From: Nioella sp. MMSF_3534
Lineage (GTDB): Bacteria; Pseudomonadota; Alphaproteobacteria; Rhodobacterales; Rhodobacteraceae
Length of the DNA: 64,000 nt
Direction: 5' to 3'
NCBI RefSeq assembly: GCF_030732985.1
Contig: NZ_JASHJX010000002.1
Span: forward strand, 62,001-126,000
Every line of letters begins with the position of its first letter. Positions within the stretch are counted from its first letter, which is position 1. Of this stretch, positions 45,994 to 56,325 are shown piece after piece. The position numbers and the translations under genes are program-made. The notes under the pieces are model-generated. The model ran no database searches and was not told the DNA's origin. It was given only the letters and a program-made list of their open reading frames with translations.

Positions 45994-46893
45994 ATGACAA
46001 CGAGAAAGAGCAGGGGCCTGGGACGCGGACTATCAGCGTTGATGGCCGATATAAACGAGCCCACAGAGGCGGAGAGCGCCGCGCCGGACGCGCCGCGCCG
46101 TGCGGATATGACCGTCCCGATCGAATCGGTGCGGCCAAACCCGGATCAGCCCCGTCGCGCTTTCACCCAGGAAGCGTTGGAGGAGCTTTCCGCGTCCATC
46201 GCTGAAAAGGGGATCATCCAACCGTTGATCGTTCGGCCTGATCCTGCGTTTGAGGGTCAATTTCAGATCGTTGCCGGTGAACGGCGCTGGCGAGCCGCCC
46301 AAATGGCGCAATTGCATGAAGTGCCCGTCATCGTGCGCGAGTTTGATGACACCGAGGTTCTGGAAGTCGCAATCATCGAGAATATCCAGCGGGCTGACCT
46401 GAACCCGGTGGAAGAAGCCATGGGCTATCGCCAGTTGATGGACCGCTTCAACCACACGCAGGAACGGCTGGCGACCGCCATGGGCAAAAGCCGATCCCAT
46501 ATCGCGAATCTCATGCGCCTGCTGACCCTGCCGGAGGAGGTTCAGGGCTATCTGCGGGATGGGCAGCTGAGTGCCGGTCATGCGCGGGCTCTGGTGGGCA
46601 GCGAAGATGCGGTCAGCATTGCGCGTGAGGTGATCAACAAGGGCCTGTCCGTGCGTGATGTTGAAAAGCGGATGCGCAAGCCGGCGACGCCGACCGGTGG
46701 GGCAACCCGACAGCGCCCCGCCGGTGACAAGGATGCCGATACCAAGGCGCTCGAATCCGATCTGTCTGCGGCAATTGGCCTGCCAGTCAGCATCGACCAC
46801 GATGCGGAAAGCGGAACCGGCAAGATCTCGATCAAATACGCGGATCTTGGTCAGCTGGACGATATCATCCAGATTCTGAACTCTGATGGCTAG
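45994..46893 (+). CDS. parB: Chromosome partitioning protein ParB (Spo0J)
   Basis: The protein has 299 residues. It begins MTTRKSRGLGRGLSALMADI, the usual ParA-interacting start. The CTPase core has IIQPLIVRP, VAGERRWRAAQMA and IENIQRADLNPVEEA; a helix-turn-helix (RLATAMGKSRSHIANLMRLL) binds parS. The C-terminal 40 residues form the dimer domain. AGGAC lies before ATG 45994. Its 3' end overlaps the convergent hemW by 4 nt. Confidence 0.96.
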   Translation: MTTRKSRGLGRGLSALMADINEPTEAESAAPDAPRRADMTVPIESVRPNPDQPRRAFTQEALEELSASIAEKGIIQPLIVRPDPAFEGQFQIVAGERRWRAAQMAQLHEVPVIVREFDDTEVLEVAIIENIQRADLNPVEEAMGYRQLMDRFNHTQERLATAMGKSRSHIANLMRLLTLPEEVQGYLRDGQLSAGHARALVGSEDAVSIAREVINKGLSVRDVEKRMRKPATPTGGATRQRPAGDKDADTKALESDLSAAIGLPVSIDHDAESGTGKISIKYADLGQLDDIIQILNSDG

Positions 46894-48050
46894 GAAAGCA
46901 GCTCTCTAAGCAGACTGTTTAGGATGGGGCGACCAGCCTTGGTTGCCCTTATTTTGTTGGCGTTTTCGGTCAAAAACCCCATATCTTGTAGTCTCTCTCG
47001 TCGATCTCGTGGCAACTCAACGCCCGATAGGTCATTGAATCGCACGAGAGAGCTCCCCTCGGACAGCCTCAAACTCATCATCAGATACTCAGTTGCCTGA
47101 TCCATGGGGCTGATCGGGTCTCGCACCGACTCGCCGAGACCCTGGGTTTCGACCTGGGTCAGCCATGTCGTGGGCGTCAGCGGGGTCTCAGTCGCGTATC
47201 GGGTGCCATTCAGGGTCAACCGCCCATGTGCGCCGGGGCCGATCCCGATGTAGTCACCATAGCGCCAGTAGATCAGGTTGTGCCGACTTTCGGCCATGTC
47301 GCGCGCGTGGTTGGAGATCTCGTAGGCGGGCATTCCAGCGGCCTCGGTGATCTCCTGCGTGATGTCATACATATCGGCGGCGTGGTCATCCGTCGGCAAG
47401 CCGGGCAGGCGACCGATAGCGTAGCGATCCCCGAATGCGGTGCCTTCTTCGATGGTCAGTTGATAGAGCGAGAGGTGGTCAATCGCCATACTTAGAGCCT
47501 GTTTCAGTTCCTCCGCCCAGTCCTGCGGCGTCTGATGCTGGCGGGCATAGATCAGGTCGAAACTGACCCGAGCGAAGAGCTTTCGGGCGATATCAAAGGC
47601 CTCGCGCCCTTCCTTCGCGCTGTGCATGCGACCGAGACGCTTCAGGTCGTCGTCATTAAGCGCCTGAATTCCCATGGAAATACGATTAACGCCCGCATCG
47701 CGAAACCCGGCGAAACGGCCAGCTTCAACCGAGGTCGGGTTGGCCTCCAGCGTCACCTCGAATGTGTTGGATTGAGGCCAGGTTGCGCGGATTTCTTCCA
47801 GCACCGCATGAACCAGTTCCGGGTCCATGAGGGAGGGTGTGCCACCCCCGAAGAACACAGTATCTAGTGTTCGCCCTTGGGTAAGATCACCATATCTCCT
47901 CACTTCCGAGAGATAGGCCGTCTTCCAACGGCTTTGATCGACCTGCGAAGCGACATGGCTGTTGAAGTCACAATAGGGGCATTTCGCCAGACAATAGGGC
48001 CAGTGCAGGTAAAGCCCGAACCCGCCCTGTTGCCAGTCGTCACTTTCCAA
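46890..48050 (-). CDS. hemW: Radical SAM heme chaperone HemW
   Basis: The protein has 386 residues. HemW binds heme and a [4Fe-4S] cluster; it was once annotated as an oxygen-independent coproporphyrinogen oxidase. The cluster motif is CLAKCPYCDF (CX3CX2C), with FFGGGTPSLM and LEANPTS following. The start is uncertain: homologues begin just before DWQQGGFGLYLHWPYC, and the only suitable codon is TTG at 48050, which lies inside the 3' end of rdgB. A longer frame runs through rdgB and is rejected. Confidence 0.88.
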   Translation of the reverse strand: MESDDWQQGGFGLYLHWPYCLAKCPYCDFNSHVASQVDQSRWKTAYLSEVRRYGDLTQGRTLDTVFFGGGTPSLMDPELVHAVLEEIRATWPQSNTFEVTLEANPTSVEAGRFAGFRDAGVNRISMGIQALNDDDLKRLGRMHSAKEGREAFDIARKLFARVSFDLIYARQHQTPQDWAEELKQALSMAIDHLSLYQLTIEEGTAFGDRYAIGRLPGLPTDDHAADMYDITQEITEAAGMPAYEISNHARDMAESRHNLIYWRYGDYIGIGPGAHGRLTLNGTRYATETPLTPTTWLTQVETQGLGESVRDPISPMDQATEYLMMSLRLSEGSSLVRFNDLSGVELPRDRRERLQDMGFLTENANKIRATKAGRPILNSLLRELLS

Positions 48051-48648
48051 GGGCGGCCACCAGTTTGCGGAACGCGTCGGCGCGGTGGCTGATCTGGTTC
48101 TTTTCCCACCGGTCCATTTCGCCGAAGGTGATGTCATAGCCCTGCGGCTGGAAGATCGGGTCGTAGCCATGACCCTGATCGCCGCGCATTGGCCAGACAA
48201 CATCGCCTTCCATCACGCCGGGGAAGACCTCGTCATGCCCATCGGGCCAGGCCAGAACCAGCGTGCAGCAGAACCGGGCCGTGCGCGGGGCTTTGGCCCC
48301 GACCTTTTCCAGTTCTTCATGTGTCCGGGTCATCGCCATCACGAAATCCCGCCCATTCGGCGTTTCCGCCCAATCGGCGGTGTAGACACCGGGCGCGCCG
48401 CCAAGCGCGTCGATCTCGATGCCGGAATCGTCGGCCAGGGCTGGCAGGCCGGTGGCCTTCGCCGCGGCATGGGCCTTGATCCGGGCGTTTTCGACGAAGG
48501 TTGTGCCAGTTTCCTCCGGCTCGGGCAGCCCATGTTCCTTGGCGGAGGTCACGGAGATGCCCAAGGGTTCCAGCAGATGCGCAATCTCCTCCAGCTTGCC
48601 CTGATTATGAGTCGCAACGAGCAGGGTGTCGCCGGTGAACTTGCGCAT
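48040..48648 (-). CDS. rdgB: XTP/dITP pyrophosphatase (RdgB/HAM1)
   Basis: The protein has 202 residues. It removes non-canonical purine nucleotides (dITP, XTP) from the pool. LLVATHNQGKLEEIAHLL, FVENARIKAHAAAKATGLPALADDSGIEIDALGGAPGVYTADWA and GHGYDPIFQPQGYDITFGEM are family motifs. The ATG overlaps the rph stop (TGATG). Confidence 0.95.
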   Translation of the reverse strand: MRKFTGDTLLVATHNQGKLEEIAHLLEPLGISVTSAKEHGLPEPEETGTTFVENARIKAHAAAKATGLPALADDSGIEIDALGGAPGVYTADWAETPNGRDFVMAMTRTHEELEKVGAKAPRTARFCCTLVLAWPDGHDEVFPGVMEGDVVWPMRGDQGHGYDPIFQPQGYDITFGEMDRWEKNQISHRADAFRKLVAALGK

Positions 48649-49361
48649 CAGGCCACCGCCGCTTTCTGGGCTGCGACCAGTTCGGCCACGCCCTTGTCGG
48701 CCAGGTCCATCAACTCGTTAAACTGGTCGCGGCTGAAAGTTGCGCCCTCGGCACTGGCTTGCAGCTCGATCAGTTGGCCCGCGCCGGTCATGACGAAGTT
48801 GCCATCGGTCCCGGCCTCGGAATCCTCATCATAGTCCAGATCCAGCACCGGTTGGCCGGCAAAAACCCCACAAGACACGGCGGCCACGTGATCCATGATC
48901 GGATCAGAGATCACATCGCCAGCCTTCATCAGCTTGTTCACCGCAAGGCGCAGCGCAACCCAACCGCCGGTGATCGCGGCGCAACGGGTGCCGCCATCGG
49001 CCTGGATCACGTCGCAATCGACGGTGATCTGCCGCTCACCAAGCGCGACGCGGTCAATGCCAGCGCGCAGGGAACGCCCGATAAGGCGTTGAATTTCTTG
49101 TGTTCTTCCGGATTGCTTGCCAGCAGACGCCTCCCGCCGCATCCGCGTATGGGTGGCGCGGGGCAACATGCCGTATTCTGCTGTCACCCAGCCAAGCCCG
49201 GTATTACGCAGGAACGGCGGCACGCGCTCTTCCAGCGACGCGGTGCACAGCACATGGGTGTTGCCGACCTTGATCAGGCAAGAGCCCTCTGCATGGCGGG
49301 TCACGCCGGTTTCAATGGCAATCGGACGCATCTGGTCTAGGTTTCTGCCGGACGGGCGCAT
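48648..49361 (-). CDS. rph: Ribonuclease PH
   Basis: The protein has 237 residues. RNase PH trims tRNA 3' ends phosphorolytically. It begins [42 protein letters not shown] and includes [17 protein letters not shown] and [24 protein letters not shown] lies 7 nt before ATG 49361; the open frame upstream of this is non-coding. It leads the rph-rdgB-hemW operon and is divergent from hrcA. Confidence 0.96.
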   Translation of the reverse strand: MRPSGRNLDQMRPIAIETGVTRHAEGSCLIKVGNTHVLCTASLEERVPPFLRNTGLGWVTAEYGMLPRATHTRMRREASAGKQSGRTQEIQRLIGRSLRAGIDRVALGERQITVDCDVIQADGGTRCAAITGGWVALRLAVNKLMKAGDVISDPIMDHVAAVSCGVFAGQPVLDLDYDEDSEAGTDGNFVMTGAGQLIELQASAEGATFSRDQFNELMDLADKGVAELVAAQKAAVA

Positions 49362-49481
49362 ATCTATCTCCTGCATATCGTTGGGCATGGGGATAGTCCC
49401 TAGCCCCTGCGACACGCAACCCCGATTGACCTTCTGCCGCTGCCGCTTCTTAATGATTCTGACCTGACAGCACCGAAAAAG

Positions 49482-50546
49482 ATGCCGGAAACCGCGAATA
49501 TTCTTGCCGAGATGAACGAACGCTCCCGCGAGGTGTTTCGCCGGGTGGTCGAAGGCTATCTGGAAACCGGCGCGCCGATGGGCTCGCGGACTCTGACACG
49601 GTCGCTGTCCGAGAAGGTGTCGGCGGCGACGATCCGCAATGTGATGCAGGATCTGGAGCTTCTGGGACTGCTTGACAGCCCGCATGTGTCTGCGGGCCGA
49701 ATTCCCACGGAACTGGGGCTGCGGATGTTCGTCGATGGCCTGCTGGAAGTCGGCGATCTGACCCTGGCCGACCGCGAAAAACTCGAGGCGACCGTCGGCG
49801 GCAACAACACCGACGTGGCGCATAAGCTGGATCTGCTGGGGTCTGCCCTGTCAGGTGTGACACAGGGCGCCAGCCTTGTGCTGGCCCCCAAGCATGAGGC
49901 TCCGATCAAGCATATTGAATTCGTGCAACTGGCCTCCAACAAAGCGCTGGTTGTGCTGGTGTTTGCCGATGGGCATGTAGAGAACCGGATTTTCACGCCG
50001 CCTCCGGGGCAAACACCAAGTTCCATGCGGGAAGCGGCGAACTTCCTGAATGCGCTGGCGGAAGGGAAGACCGTTACCGAGATCCGCCGCCTGATGGAAA
50101 CCGAGGTGCAGGAACGACGGCAGGAGATCGACCAACTGGCCCGAGAGCTTATCGAAAGCGGGGCCGCGATCTGGGAGAACGAGGGCGCCCGGACGGAGCG
50201 GTTGATTGTCCGGGGCCGGTCACATCTGCTGGAATCGGGCGGCGAATCCGAAGAGATGGAGCGTATCCGGACGCTGTTCGATGACCTCGAACGCAAGCGG
50301 GATATTACCGAATTTCTGGAACTGACCGAAGAAGGCGATGGTGTGCGCATTTTTATCGGGTCAGAGAACAAACTTTTCTCACTTTCGGGTTCCTCTCTGG
50401 TGGTTTCCCCATATATGAACGCTGATCGAAAGATCATCGGCGCGGTCGGTGTGATCGGGCCCACGAGGCTCAATTACGGCCGGATCGTTCCGATAGTGGA
50501 TTACACGGCACAACTGGTCGGGAAGCTGATTTCGGACCAGGCATAA
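49482..50546 (+). CDS. hrcA: Heat-inducible transcription repressor HrcA
   Basis: The protein has 354 residues. An N-terminal winged helix ([69 protein letters not shown]) is followed by the GAF-like HrcA domain ([22 protein letters not shown]). HrcA normally represses at CIRCE elements; none was found near hrcA, grpE, dnaK or dnaJ here. A sigma-70-like promoter (TTGACC 49426, TTAATG 49450) precedes it. Confidence 0.95.
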   Translation: MPETANILAEMNERSREVFRRVVEGYLETGAPMGSRTLTRSLSEKVSAATIRNVMQDLELLGLLDSPHVSAGRIPTELGLRMFVDGLLEVGDLTLADREKLEATVGGNNTDVAHKLDLLGSALSGVTQGASLVLAPKHEAPIKHIEFVQLASNKALVVLVFADGHVENRIFTPPPGQTPSSMREAANFLNALAEGKTVTEIRRLMETEVQERRQEIDQLARELIESGAAIWENEGARTERLIVRGRSHLLESGGESEEMERIRTLFDDLERKRDITEFLELTEEGDGVRIFIGSENKLFSLSGSSLVVSPYMNADRKIIGAVGVIGPTRLNYGRIVPIVDYTAQLVGKLISDQA

Positions 50547-50556
50547 GAGGTTTGAG

Positions 50557-51132
50557 ATGGCAGACCCCAAGGAAGAAACATTCCTGGACGACCCCGAAGC
50601 GCTGGAGGCCGAACTGGAGGCCGCGCTGGAACATGATGAGCAGGAAGAGGTTTCTGCCGAAGAGCTGGAGCTTGATGCCCTGCGCGCGGAACGCGATGAG
50701 CTGAAAGACCGCCTGCTGCGGACGCTGGCGGAATCGGAAAACGTGCGCAAACGTGCGGATCGGGATCGGCGCGAGGCAGAGCATTATGGCAGCACAAGAC
50801 TGGCCCGCGATCTGCTGCCGGTTTACGACAACCTGCAGCGCGCCCTGGAAGCGGCGAACAAGGAAGAGAACGAGGTTGCGGCGGCCGTGATCGAAGGCGT
50901 CGAACTGACCCTCCGCGAATTGCTGAACGTCTTCTCGAAGCATGGGGTGACGCCGGTTGTTCCCGAAACTGGCGATGTCTTTAACCCCAATGAACACGAG
51001 GCGATGTTCGAGGCCCCGGTTCCTGGCACCAAGGCGGGAGAGATCATTCAGGTGATGGCTGTCGGTTTCCTGCTGCATGACCGGCTGCTGCGCCCGGCGC
51101 AGGTTGGGGTGTCTTCCACTCCGGCGTCGTAA
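50557..51132 (+). CDS. grpE: Nucleotide exchange factor GrpE
   Basis: The protein has 191 residues. GrpE releases ADP from DnaK. A Glu-rich N-terminal 45 residues lead into the long coiled-coil helix (LELDALRAERDELKDRLLRTLAESENVRKRADRD), then the beta domain (GVTPVVPETGDVFNPNEHEAMFEAPVPG). It follows hrcA by 10 nt as a two-gene operon, apart from dnaKJ. Confidence 0.95.
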   Translation: MADPKEETFLDDPEALEAELEAALEHDEQEEVSAEELELDALRAERDELKDRLLRTLAESENVRKRADRDRREAEHYGSTRLARDLLPVYDNLQRALEAANKEENEVAAAVIEGVELTLRELLNVFSKHGVTPVVPETGDVFNPNEHEAMFEAPVPGTKAGEIIQVMAVGFLLHDRLLRPAQVGVSSTPAS

Positions 51133-51150
51133 AGGCGGAGAGGGAGCGCA

Positions 51151-51200
51151 GCGGGGGCCAGCCCCCGCACCCCCGAGGTATTTGGGCCAAGATGAAAGGG
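51151..51200 (-). repeat. Terminator-associated dispersed element, copy 2, with GC hairpin (after mutS)
   Basis: On the minus strand, CCCTTTCATCTTGGC then CCAAATACCTC (51200-51175) matches the element after folC except for one missing base. It is followed by the perfect hairpin GCGGGGG (51151-51157) and CCCCCGC (51162-51168). It lies between the convergent grpE and mutS stop codons and probably ends transcription of mutS. Confidence 0.65.
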
Positions 51201-51231
51201 CGCGGACAATTTTAGACGAATTGTGCGCGTC

Positions 51232-53871
51232 TTAGTCTGTTTCAAGTGCCTTCAGCTCGTATATCAGGTCGAGCGCATCCTTGGGTGTCAGCATGTCCGG
51301 GTGAATGTCTTTCAACCGGTCCGTGATCGGTGAAGGTTTCACAGGTTGCGGGGCCGGGGCGGGAGTGGCCGAGAAGAGCGGCAGGTCGTCGATCAGCGCC
51401 TTCTGACGTTCGCCGCCTTCCCGTTCGCCTTTTTCCAGAGCATCCAGCACATCGTGGGCACGCGCCACGACCGATGCGGGCAAGCCTGCCAGTTTTGCCA
51501 CTTGCACACCGTAGCTGCGGTCGGCGGCACCGGGGCGTACCTCGTGCAGGAAAATCACGTCGCCTTCCCATTCGCGGACGGCGACGGTGGCGTTCTTGAC
51601 GCCTTCCATCCGGTCGGCAAGGCTGGTCATCTCGTGGTAATGGGTGGCGAAAAGGGCACGGCAGCGATTGACCTCGTGCAGGTGTTCCAAGGTGGCCCAT
51701 GCGATGGAAAGACCGTCATAGGTGGCGGTGCCGCGGCCGATTTCATCGAGGATGACCAGCGCACGGTCATCGGCCTGGTTGAGGATCGCGGCGGTTTCGA
51801 CCATCTCGACCATGAAGGTCGATCGTCCCCGCGCCAGATCGTCGGAGGCCCCGACACGGCTGAACACTTGACTGACAAGGCCGATCTTCGCGGACCTTGC
51901 CGGGACGAAACTGCCCATCTGGGCGAGGATCGCAATCAGCGCGTTCTGGCGCAGGTAGGTCGATTTACCGGCCATGTTGGGGCCGGTCAGCAGGGTCAAT
52001 GATGCGGCATTGCCCTCGGCGGTCAGATCGCAGTCATTGGCAATGAAGGGCTCACCGTCCTTCTGCAACGCGTGTTCCACGACAGGGTGGCGGCCGGACT
52101 CGACGATGAAATCCCGGCTGTTGTCCATCTGGGGGCGGACCCAGTTTTCGGACCGGGCGAGATGCGCGAGTGCTGCGGTCAGATCAACCTCGGACAGGGC
52201 CGCTGCCGCGGCTCCGATTTCCTCGTTTCGGGTCAATATCGCCTGTTTCAGAGACTGAAACAAAGCTTTCTCGATCTCCAATGCCCGGTTGCCTGCGTTC
52301 AGGATCCTTGTTTCGATCTCGGACAGTTCCACTGTCGTGAACCGCACCTGATTGGCCGTGGTCTGTCGGTGAATGAAGGTTTCGGACAGGGGTGGCGACA
52401 GCATCTTCTGCGCATGGGTCGCGGTGGTTTCGATGAAATACCCCAGAACGTTGTTGTGCTTGATCTTCAGCGACTGGATGCCGGTCTGCTTGGCATAGTC
52501 GGCCTGCATCTTCCCGATGATGCCGCGCCCCTCGTCTCTTAGCTGCCGCGTTTCGTCCAGGTCGTTGTCGTAGCCCGGCGCTATGAACCCACCGTCGCGT
52601 GCAAGAAGGGGCGGATCCGCAATCAAAGCTGAATCGAGCTGATCCATCAGATCCTCATGCCCGGATAGCGCGCCCACGGCACGGGCAAGACCTTCGGGCA
52701 GGTCTCGGTCTTTCAGAGTTTGGTGAAGCTGGGCCGCCTCGGCCAGGCCGTTTCTGATGGCGGCCAGGTCTCGCGGACCGCCACGGTCGAGCCCGATGCG
52801 TGACAAGGCGCGGTCCATATCGGGCACCTTGCGAAGCGTTTCACGCAGGGTATCGCAAAGGCGCGAGTCCTCCACACATGTCTCCACGGTCTCCAACCGC
52901 TCGGCAATTACGGGGATCTGCGTCGAGGGGCTGGACAGGCGGTGTTCCAGCAAGCGCGCGCCGCCCGCGGTCAGGGTCTTGTCGATGGTGGCGAGAAGCG
53001 ACCCGGAGCGTCCGCCATTCATGGAGGCTGTCAGTTCCAGATTGCGCCGGGTGGCCGCGTCGATCTGCATCATCCGCTGCGCCAAGGTTCGTGACGGCGG
53101 TCTGAGAAGCGGCAGTTTGCCTTTCTGCGTAATCTCCAGATAGTCGACAATGGCACCCATCGCAGCCAGGTCGGGGCGGGAAAACGCACCGAAGGATTCA
53201 AGCGATTGCACCTGAAACAGAGACTGAATCCGCCGTTCTGCCGCCCCGCTGTCAAAGCTGGAGGGTGACAGCGGGGTGACGGGAATCTCTGCCTCTTCGA
53301 TCACTGACAGAACGTCGTCCCTGACACTATCCGCAACCAGAATTTCCCGAGGGGACAGCCTGGCAAGTTCCGGGGCAAGCCGCACCAGCGGGCAGGGCAT
53401 CACGTGAAACGCACCCGTAGAGATATCGGTCCAGGCCAGCGCGGCCTCTCCCCTGATGTCTGCATAGGCGGCGAGGTAATTGTGGTGCCGTGCCTCCAGC
53501 AGCGTGTCTTCGGTCAGGGTGCCAGGCGTGACCAGACGAACCACCGCCCTGTGAACCACCGCTTTCGATCCGCGCTTCTTCGCCTCTGCCGGATCTTCCA
53601 TCTGTTCGCAGACCGCAACGCGAAACCCCTTGCGGATCAGCGTCAGGAAATAGCCCTCGGCGGAATGCACCGGGACGCCGCACATGGGAATGTCTTCGCC
53701 CAGATGTTTGCCGCGTTTCGTCAGCGCGATATCCAGCGCCTCGGCTGCCGCGACGGCATCGTCAAAAAACATCTCGTAAAAGTCGCCCATCCTGTAAAAC
53801 AGCAGCGCGTCGCGGTGTTGCGCCTTGATCTCTAGGAATTGCGCCATCATCGGCGTCACTTGTGCGGTCAT
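51232..53871 (-). CDS. mutS: DNA mismatch repair protein MutS
   Basis: The protein has 879 residues. MutS recognises mismatches and starts repair. The mismatch-binding motif is RMGDFYEMFFDDA (Phe-X-Glu); the ATPase domain has GPNMAGKSTYLRQ (Walker A), LVILDEIGRGTATYDG (Walker B) and FATHYHEMTSL. The ATG at 53871 is chosen because AAGGGG lies 6 nt upstream; ATG at 53877 overlaps that site. It is divergent from maeB across 132 bp. Confidence 0.96.
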   Translation of the reverse strand: MTAQVTPMMAQFLEIKAQHRDALLFYRMGDFYEMFFDDAVAAAEALDIALTKRGKHLGEDIPMCGVPVHSAEGYFLTLIRKGFRVAVCEQMEDPAEAKKRGSKAVVHRAVVRLVTPGTLTEDTLLEARHHNYLAAYADIRGEAALAWTDISTGAFHVMPCPLVRLAPELARLSPREILVADSVRDDVLSVIEEAEIPVTPLSPSSFDSGAAERRIQSLFQVQSLESFGAFSRPDLAAMGAIVDYLEITQKGKLPLLRPPSRTLAQRMMQIDAATRRNLELTASMNGGRSGSLLATIDKTLTAGGARLLEHRLSSPSTQIPVIAERLETVETCVEDSRLCDTLRETLRKVPDMDRALSRIGLDRGGPRDLAAIRNGLAEAAQLHQTLKDRDLPEGLARAVGALSGHEDLMDQLDSALIADPPLLARDGGFIAPGYDNDLDETRQLRDEGRGIIGKMQADYAKQTGIQSLKIKHNNVLGYFIETTATHAQKMLSPPLSETFIHRQTTANQVRFTTVELSEIETRILNAGNRALEIEKALFQSLKQAILTRNEEIGAAAAALSEVDLTAALAHLARSENWVRPQMDNSRDFIVESGRHPVVEHALQKDGEPFIANDCDLTAEGNAASLTLLTGPNMAGKSTYLRQNALIAILAQMGSFVPARSAKIGLVSQVFSRVGASDDLARGRSTFMVEMVETAAILNQADDRALVILDEIGRGTATYDGLSIAWATLEHLHEVNRCRALFATHYHEMTSLADRMEGVKNATVAVREWEGDVIFLHEVRPGAADRSYGVQVAKLAGLPASVVARAHDVLDALEKGEREGGERQKALIDDLPLFSATPAPAPQPVKPSPITDRLKDIHPDMLTPKDALDLIYELKALETD

Positions 53872-54003
53872 CGACATCCCCTTGCCTGCGCCGCCACAGT
53901 ACAAATTGCGCGGGCCGGGTAAAAGGCCGCAAAACTGCTTGGTTGTGACGTAGGGGCAATCGCTCTAAGACAATCTGGCTGGAAAAACGGAGACCGAGCG
54001 AAA

Positions 54004-56265
54004 ATGTCGAACAAGACGAAAGTCACACGCGAAGAGGCGCTGGCCTATCACCTGGAACCGCGTCCGGGGAAGATCGACATTCAGGCCTCGACCGCGATGA
54101 CCACGCAGCGCGATCTGAGCCTTGCCTATTCACCCGGTGTCGCCGTCCCGTGCGAGGCCATCGCCGAGAACCCGGAACTGGCCTATGACTACACCACCAA
54201 GGGCAACATGGTGGCGGTGATTTCCAACGGCACGGCGGTGCTGGGTCTGGGGAACCTCGGCGCGCTGGCGTCCAAGCCGGTGATGGAAGGCAAGGCGGTG
54301 CTGTTCAAGCGCTTTGCCGACGTCAATTCCATTGATATCGAGCTGGACACCGAGGACCCGGACGAATTCATCAAGGCAGTGCGCCTGATGGGGCCGAGTT
54401 TCGGCGGGATCAATCTTGAAGACATCAAGGCGCCGGAATGCTTCATCATTGAACAGACGCTCAAGGAACAGATGGACATTCCCGTCTTCCATGACGACCA
54501 GCACGGAACCGCGGTGATTTGTGCGGCGGGTCTGATCAACGCGCTGCATCTCTCGAACAAGAAGATCGAGGATGTGAAGATCGTGCTGAATGGCGCGGGT
54601 GCTGCCGGAATTGCCTGTCTTGAACTGCTCAAAGCCATGGGCGCGCGGCATGAAAATTGCATCATGTGCGACACCAAGGGTGTGATCTACCAGGGCCGCA
54701 CCGAGGGCATGAACCAGTGGAAATCGGCCCATGCGGTGAAGACCGAGGCGCGCACGCTGGAAGATGCCATGAAGGGCTGCGACGTGTTCCTTGGCGTGTC
54801 GGCCAAGGGCGCGGTGACGCAGGACATGGTGCTATCCATGGCGGACAATCCGGTGATCTTCGCCATGGCGAATCCCGATCCCGAGATTACCCCGGAAGAA
54901 GCGCATGAGGTGCGGGTGGATGCCATCGTGGCCACCGGGCGCAGCGACTACCCCAACCAGGTGAACAACGTTCTGGGCTTTCCCTATCTCTTCCGTGGGG
55001 CGCTGGACATTCACGCGCGTGCCATCAATGACGAAATGAAGATCGCCTGTGCCGAGGCGCTGGCTGAGTTGGCTCGTGAAGATGTGCCGGATGAGGTCGC
55101 CATGGCCTATGGGCGCAAGCTGTCCTTCGGGCGCGACTACATCATCCCGACGCCGTTCGATCCGCGCCTGATCTACACGATCCCGCCCGCCGTAGCGAAG
55201 GCCGGGATGGAAACCGGCGTGGCGCGGCGGCCGATCATCGACCTTGATGCCTATGCACAGACCCTGAATGCGCGGATGGACCCGACGGCCTCGATCCTGC
55301 GCGGGATCAACGCGCGCGCCCGCGCGGCGCAGGCCCGCATGATCTTTGCGGAAGGCGATGATGTGCGCGTCCTGCGCGCGGCGGTGGCCTATCAGCGCAA
55401 CGGCATGGGCAAGGCCATTGTCGTTGGTCGCGATGCGGATGTGAAACAGAAGCTGGAAAGCGTGGGTCTTGCCGATGCGGTGCGCGAATTGCAGATCGTG
55501 AACGCGGCGAACACGCCTCATCTCGATACCTACAAATCCTTCCTCTACGACCGGCTGCAGCGCAAGGGCTTTGACCGCACCGATATTCACCGGCTGGCCG
55601 CCCGTGATCGTCATGTGTTTTCGTCGCTGATGCTGGCCCATGGTCATGGTGATGGGCTGGTGACCGGGGCCACCCGCAAATCGGCGCATGTGCTGGGACT
55701 GATCGGGCATGTCTTCGATGCGCGGGCGCAGGATGGGGCTGTTGGGGTCACGGTTTTGATGAACAAGGGCAAGATCGTTCTGATCGGCGATACGTTGGTC
55801 CATGAATGGCCCGAGGCCGAGGATCTGGCCCTGATCGCGCAGCGCGGTGCAACCGTGGCGCGTGGACTGGGGATTGAGCCGCGTGTGGCCTTCGTCAGCT
55901 TCTCGACCTACGGTTATCCGGTATCGGAACGGGCCGAGAAGATGCACCTTGCGCCAGAGGTTCTGGACAAGTGGGACGTGGATTTCGAATATGATGGCGA
56001 GATGACCGTCGACGTCGCCCTGAACCGCGAAGTCATGGCGCAGTATCCGTTCACCCGCCTGTCCGGTCCCGCGAATGTGCTGGTGGTGCCGGCGCGGCAT
56101 TCGGCGTCGATCTCGGTCAAGCTGATGCAGGAAATGGCTGGCGCGACCGTGATCGGTCCGATCCTGACGGGGCTGGAACATCCTGTGCAGATCTGCTCGA
56201 CGGGGTCTACCTCGAACGACATCCTGAACATGGCCGCGATGGCCGCCAGCCGCATTGGCCACTGA
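54004..56265 (+). CDS. maeB: NADP-dependent malic enzyme fused to a phosphotransacetylase-like domain
   Basis: The protein has 753 residues. Residues 1 to about 425 are malic enzyme: YSPGVAVPCEAIAENP, FHDDQHGTAVICAAGLINAL, LNGAGAAGIACLELL. The rest is a phosphate acetyltransferase-like domain (RMIFAEGDDVRVLRAA, LVTGATRKSAHVLGLIG), regarded as regulatory rather than catalytic in MaeB proteins. It makes pyruvate and NADPH from malate. GGAG precedes the ATG. A strong terminator follows. Confidence 0.95.
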   Translation: MSNKTKVTREEALAYHLEPRPGKIDIQASTAMTTQRDLSLAYSPGVAVPCEAIAENPELAYDYTTKGNMVAVISNGTAVLGLGNLGALASKPVMEGKAVLFKRFADVNSIDIELDTEDPDEFIKAVRLMGPSFGGINLEDIKAPECFIIEQTLKEQMDIPVFHDDQHGTAVICAAGLINALHLSNKKIEDVKIVLNGAGAAGIACLELLKAMGARHENCIMCDTKGVIYQGRTEGMNQWKSAHAVKTEARTLEDAMKGCDVFLGVSAKGAVTQDMVLSMADNPVIFAMANPDPEITPEEAHEVRVDAIVATGRSDYPNQVNNVLGFPYLFRGALDIHARAINDEMKIACAEALAELAREDVPDEVAMAYGRKLSFGRDYIIPTPFDPRLIYTIPPAVAKAGMETGVARRPIIDLDAYAQTLNARMDPTASILRGINARARAAQARMIFAEGDDVRVLRAAVAYQRNGMGKAIVVGRDADVKQKLESVGLADAVRELQIVNAANTPHLDTYKSFLYDRLQRKGFDRTDIHRLAARDRHVFSSLMLAHGHGDGLVTGATRKSAHVLGLIGHVFDARAQDGAVGVTVLMNKGKIVLIGDTLVHEWPEAEDLALIAQRGATVARGLGIEPRVAFVSFSTYGYPVSERAEKMHLAPEVLDKWDVDFEYDGEMTVDVALNREVMAQYPFTRLSGPANVLVVPARHSASISVKLMQEMAGATVIGPILTGLEHPVQICSTGSTSNDILNMAAMAASRIGH

Positions 56266-56272
56266 ATGGAAA

Positions 56273-56304
56273 AGGCCCGCGAGATTGACTCTCGCGGGCC
56301 TGTT
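56273..56304. terminator. Bidirectional terminator between maeB and dnaJ
   Basis: AGGCCCGCGAGA (56273-56284) pairs perfectly with TCTCGCGGGCCT (56290-56301) around a five-base loop. TGTTTCG follows on one strand, and TTTTCC on the other, so it can serve both convergent genes. Confidence 0.85.
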
Positions 56305-56325
56305 TCGTCTCTAAACCGGGCGATT

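Noticed and set aside
53396-53411. Partial parS match around TTTCACGTGA in mutS
   Set aside because: Only the central part matches; four outer positions differ.
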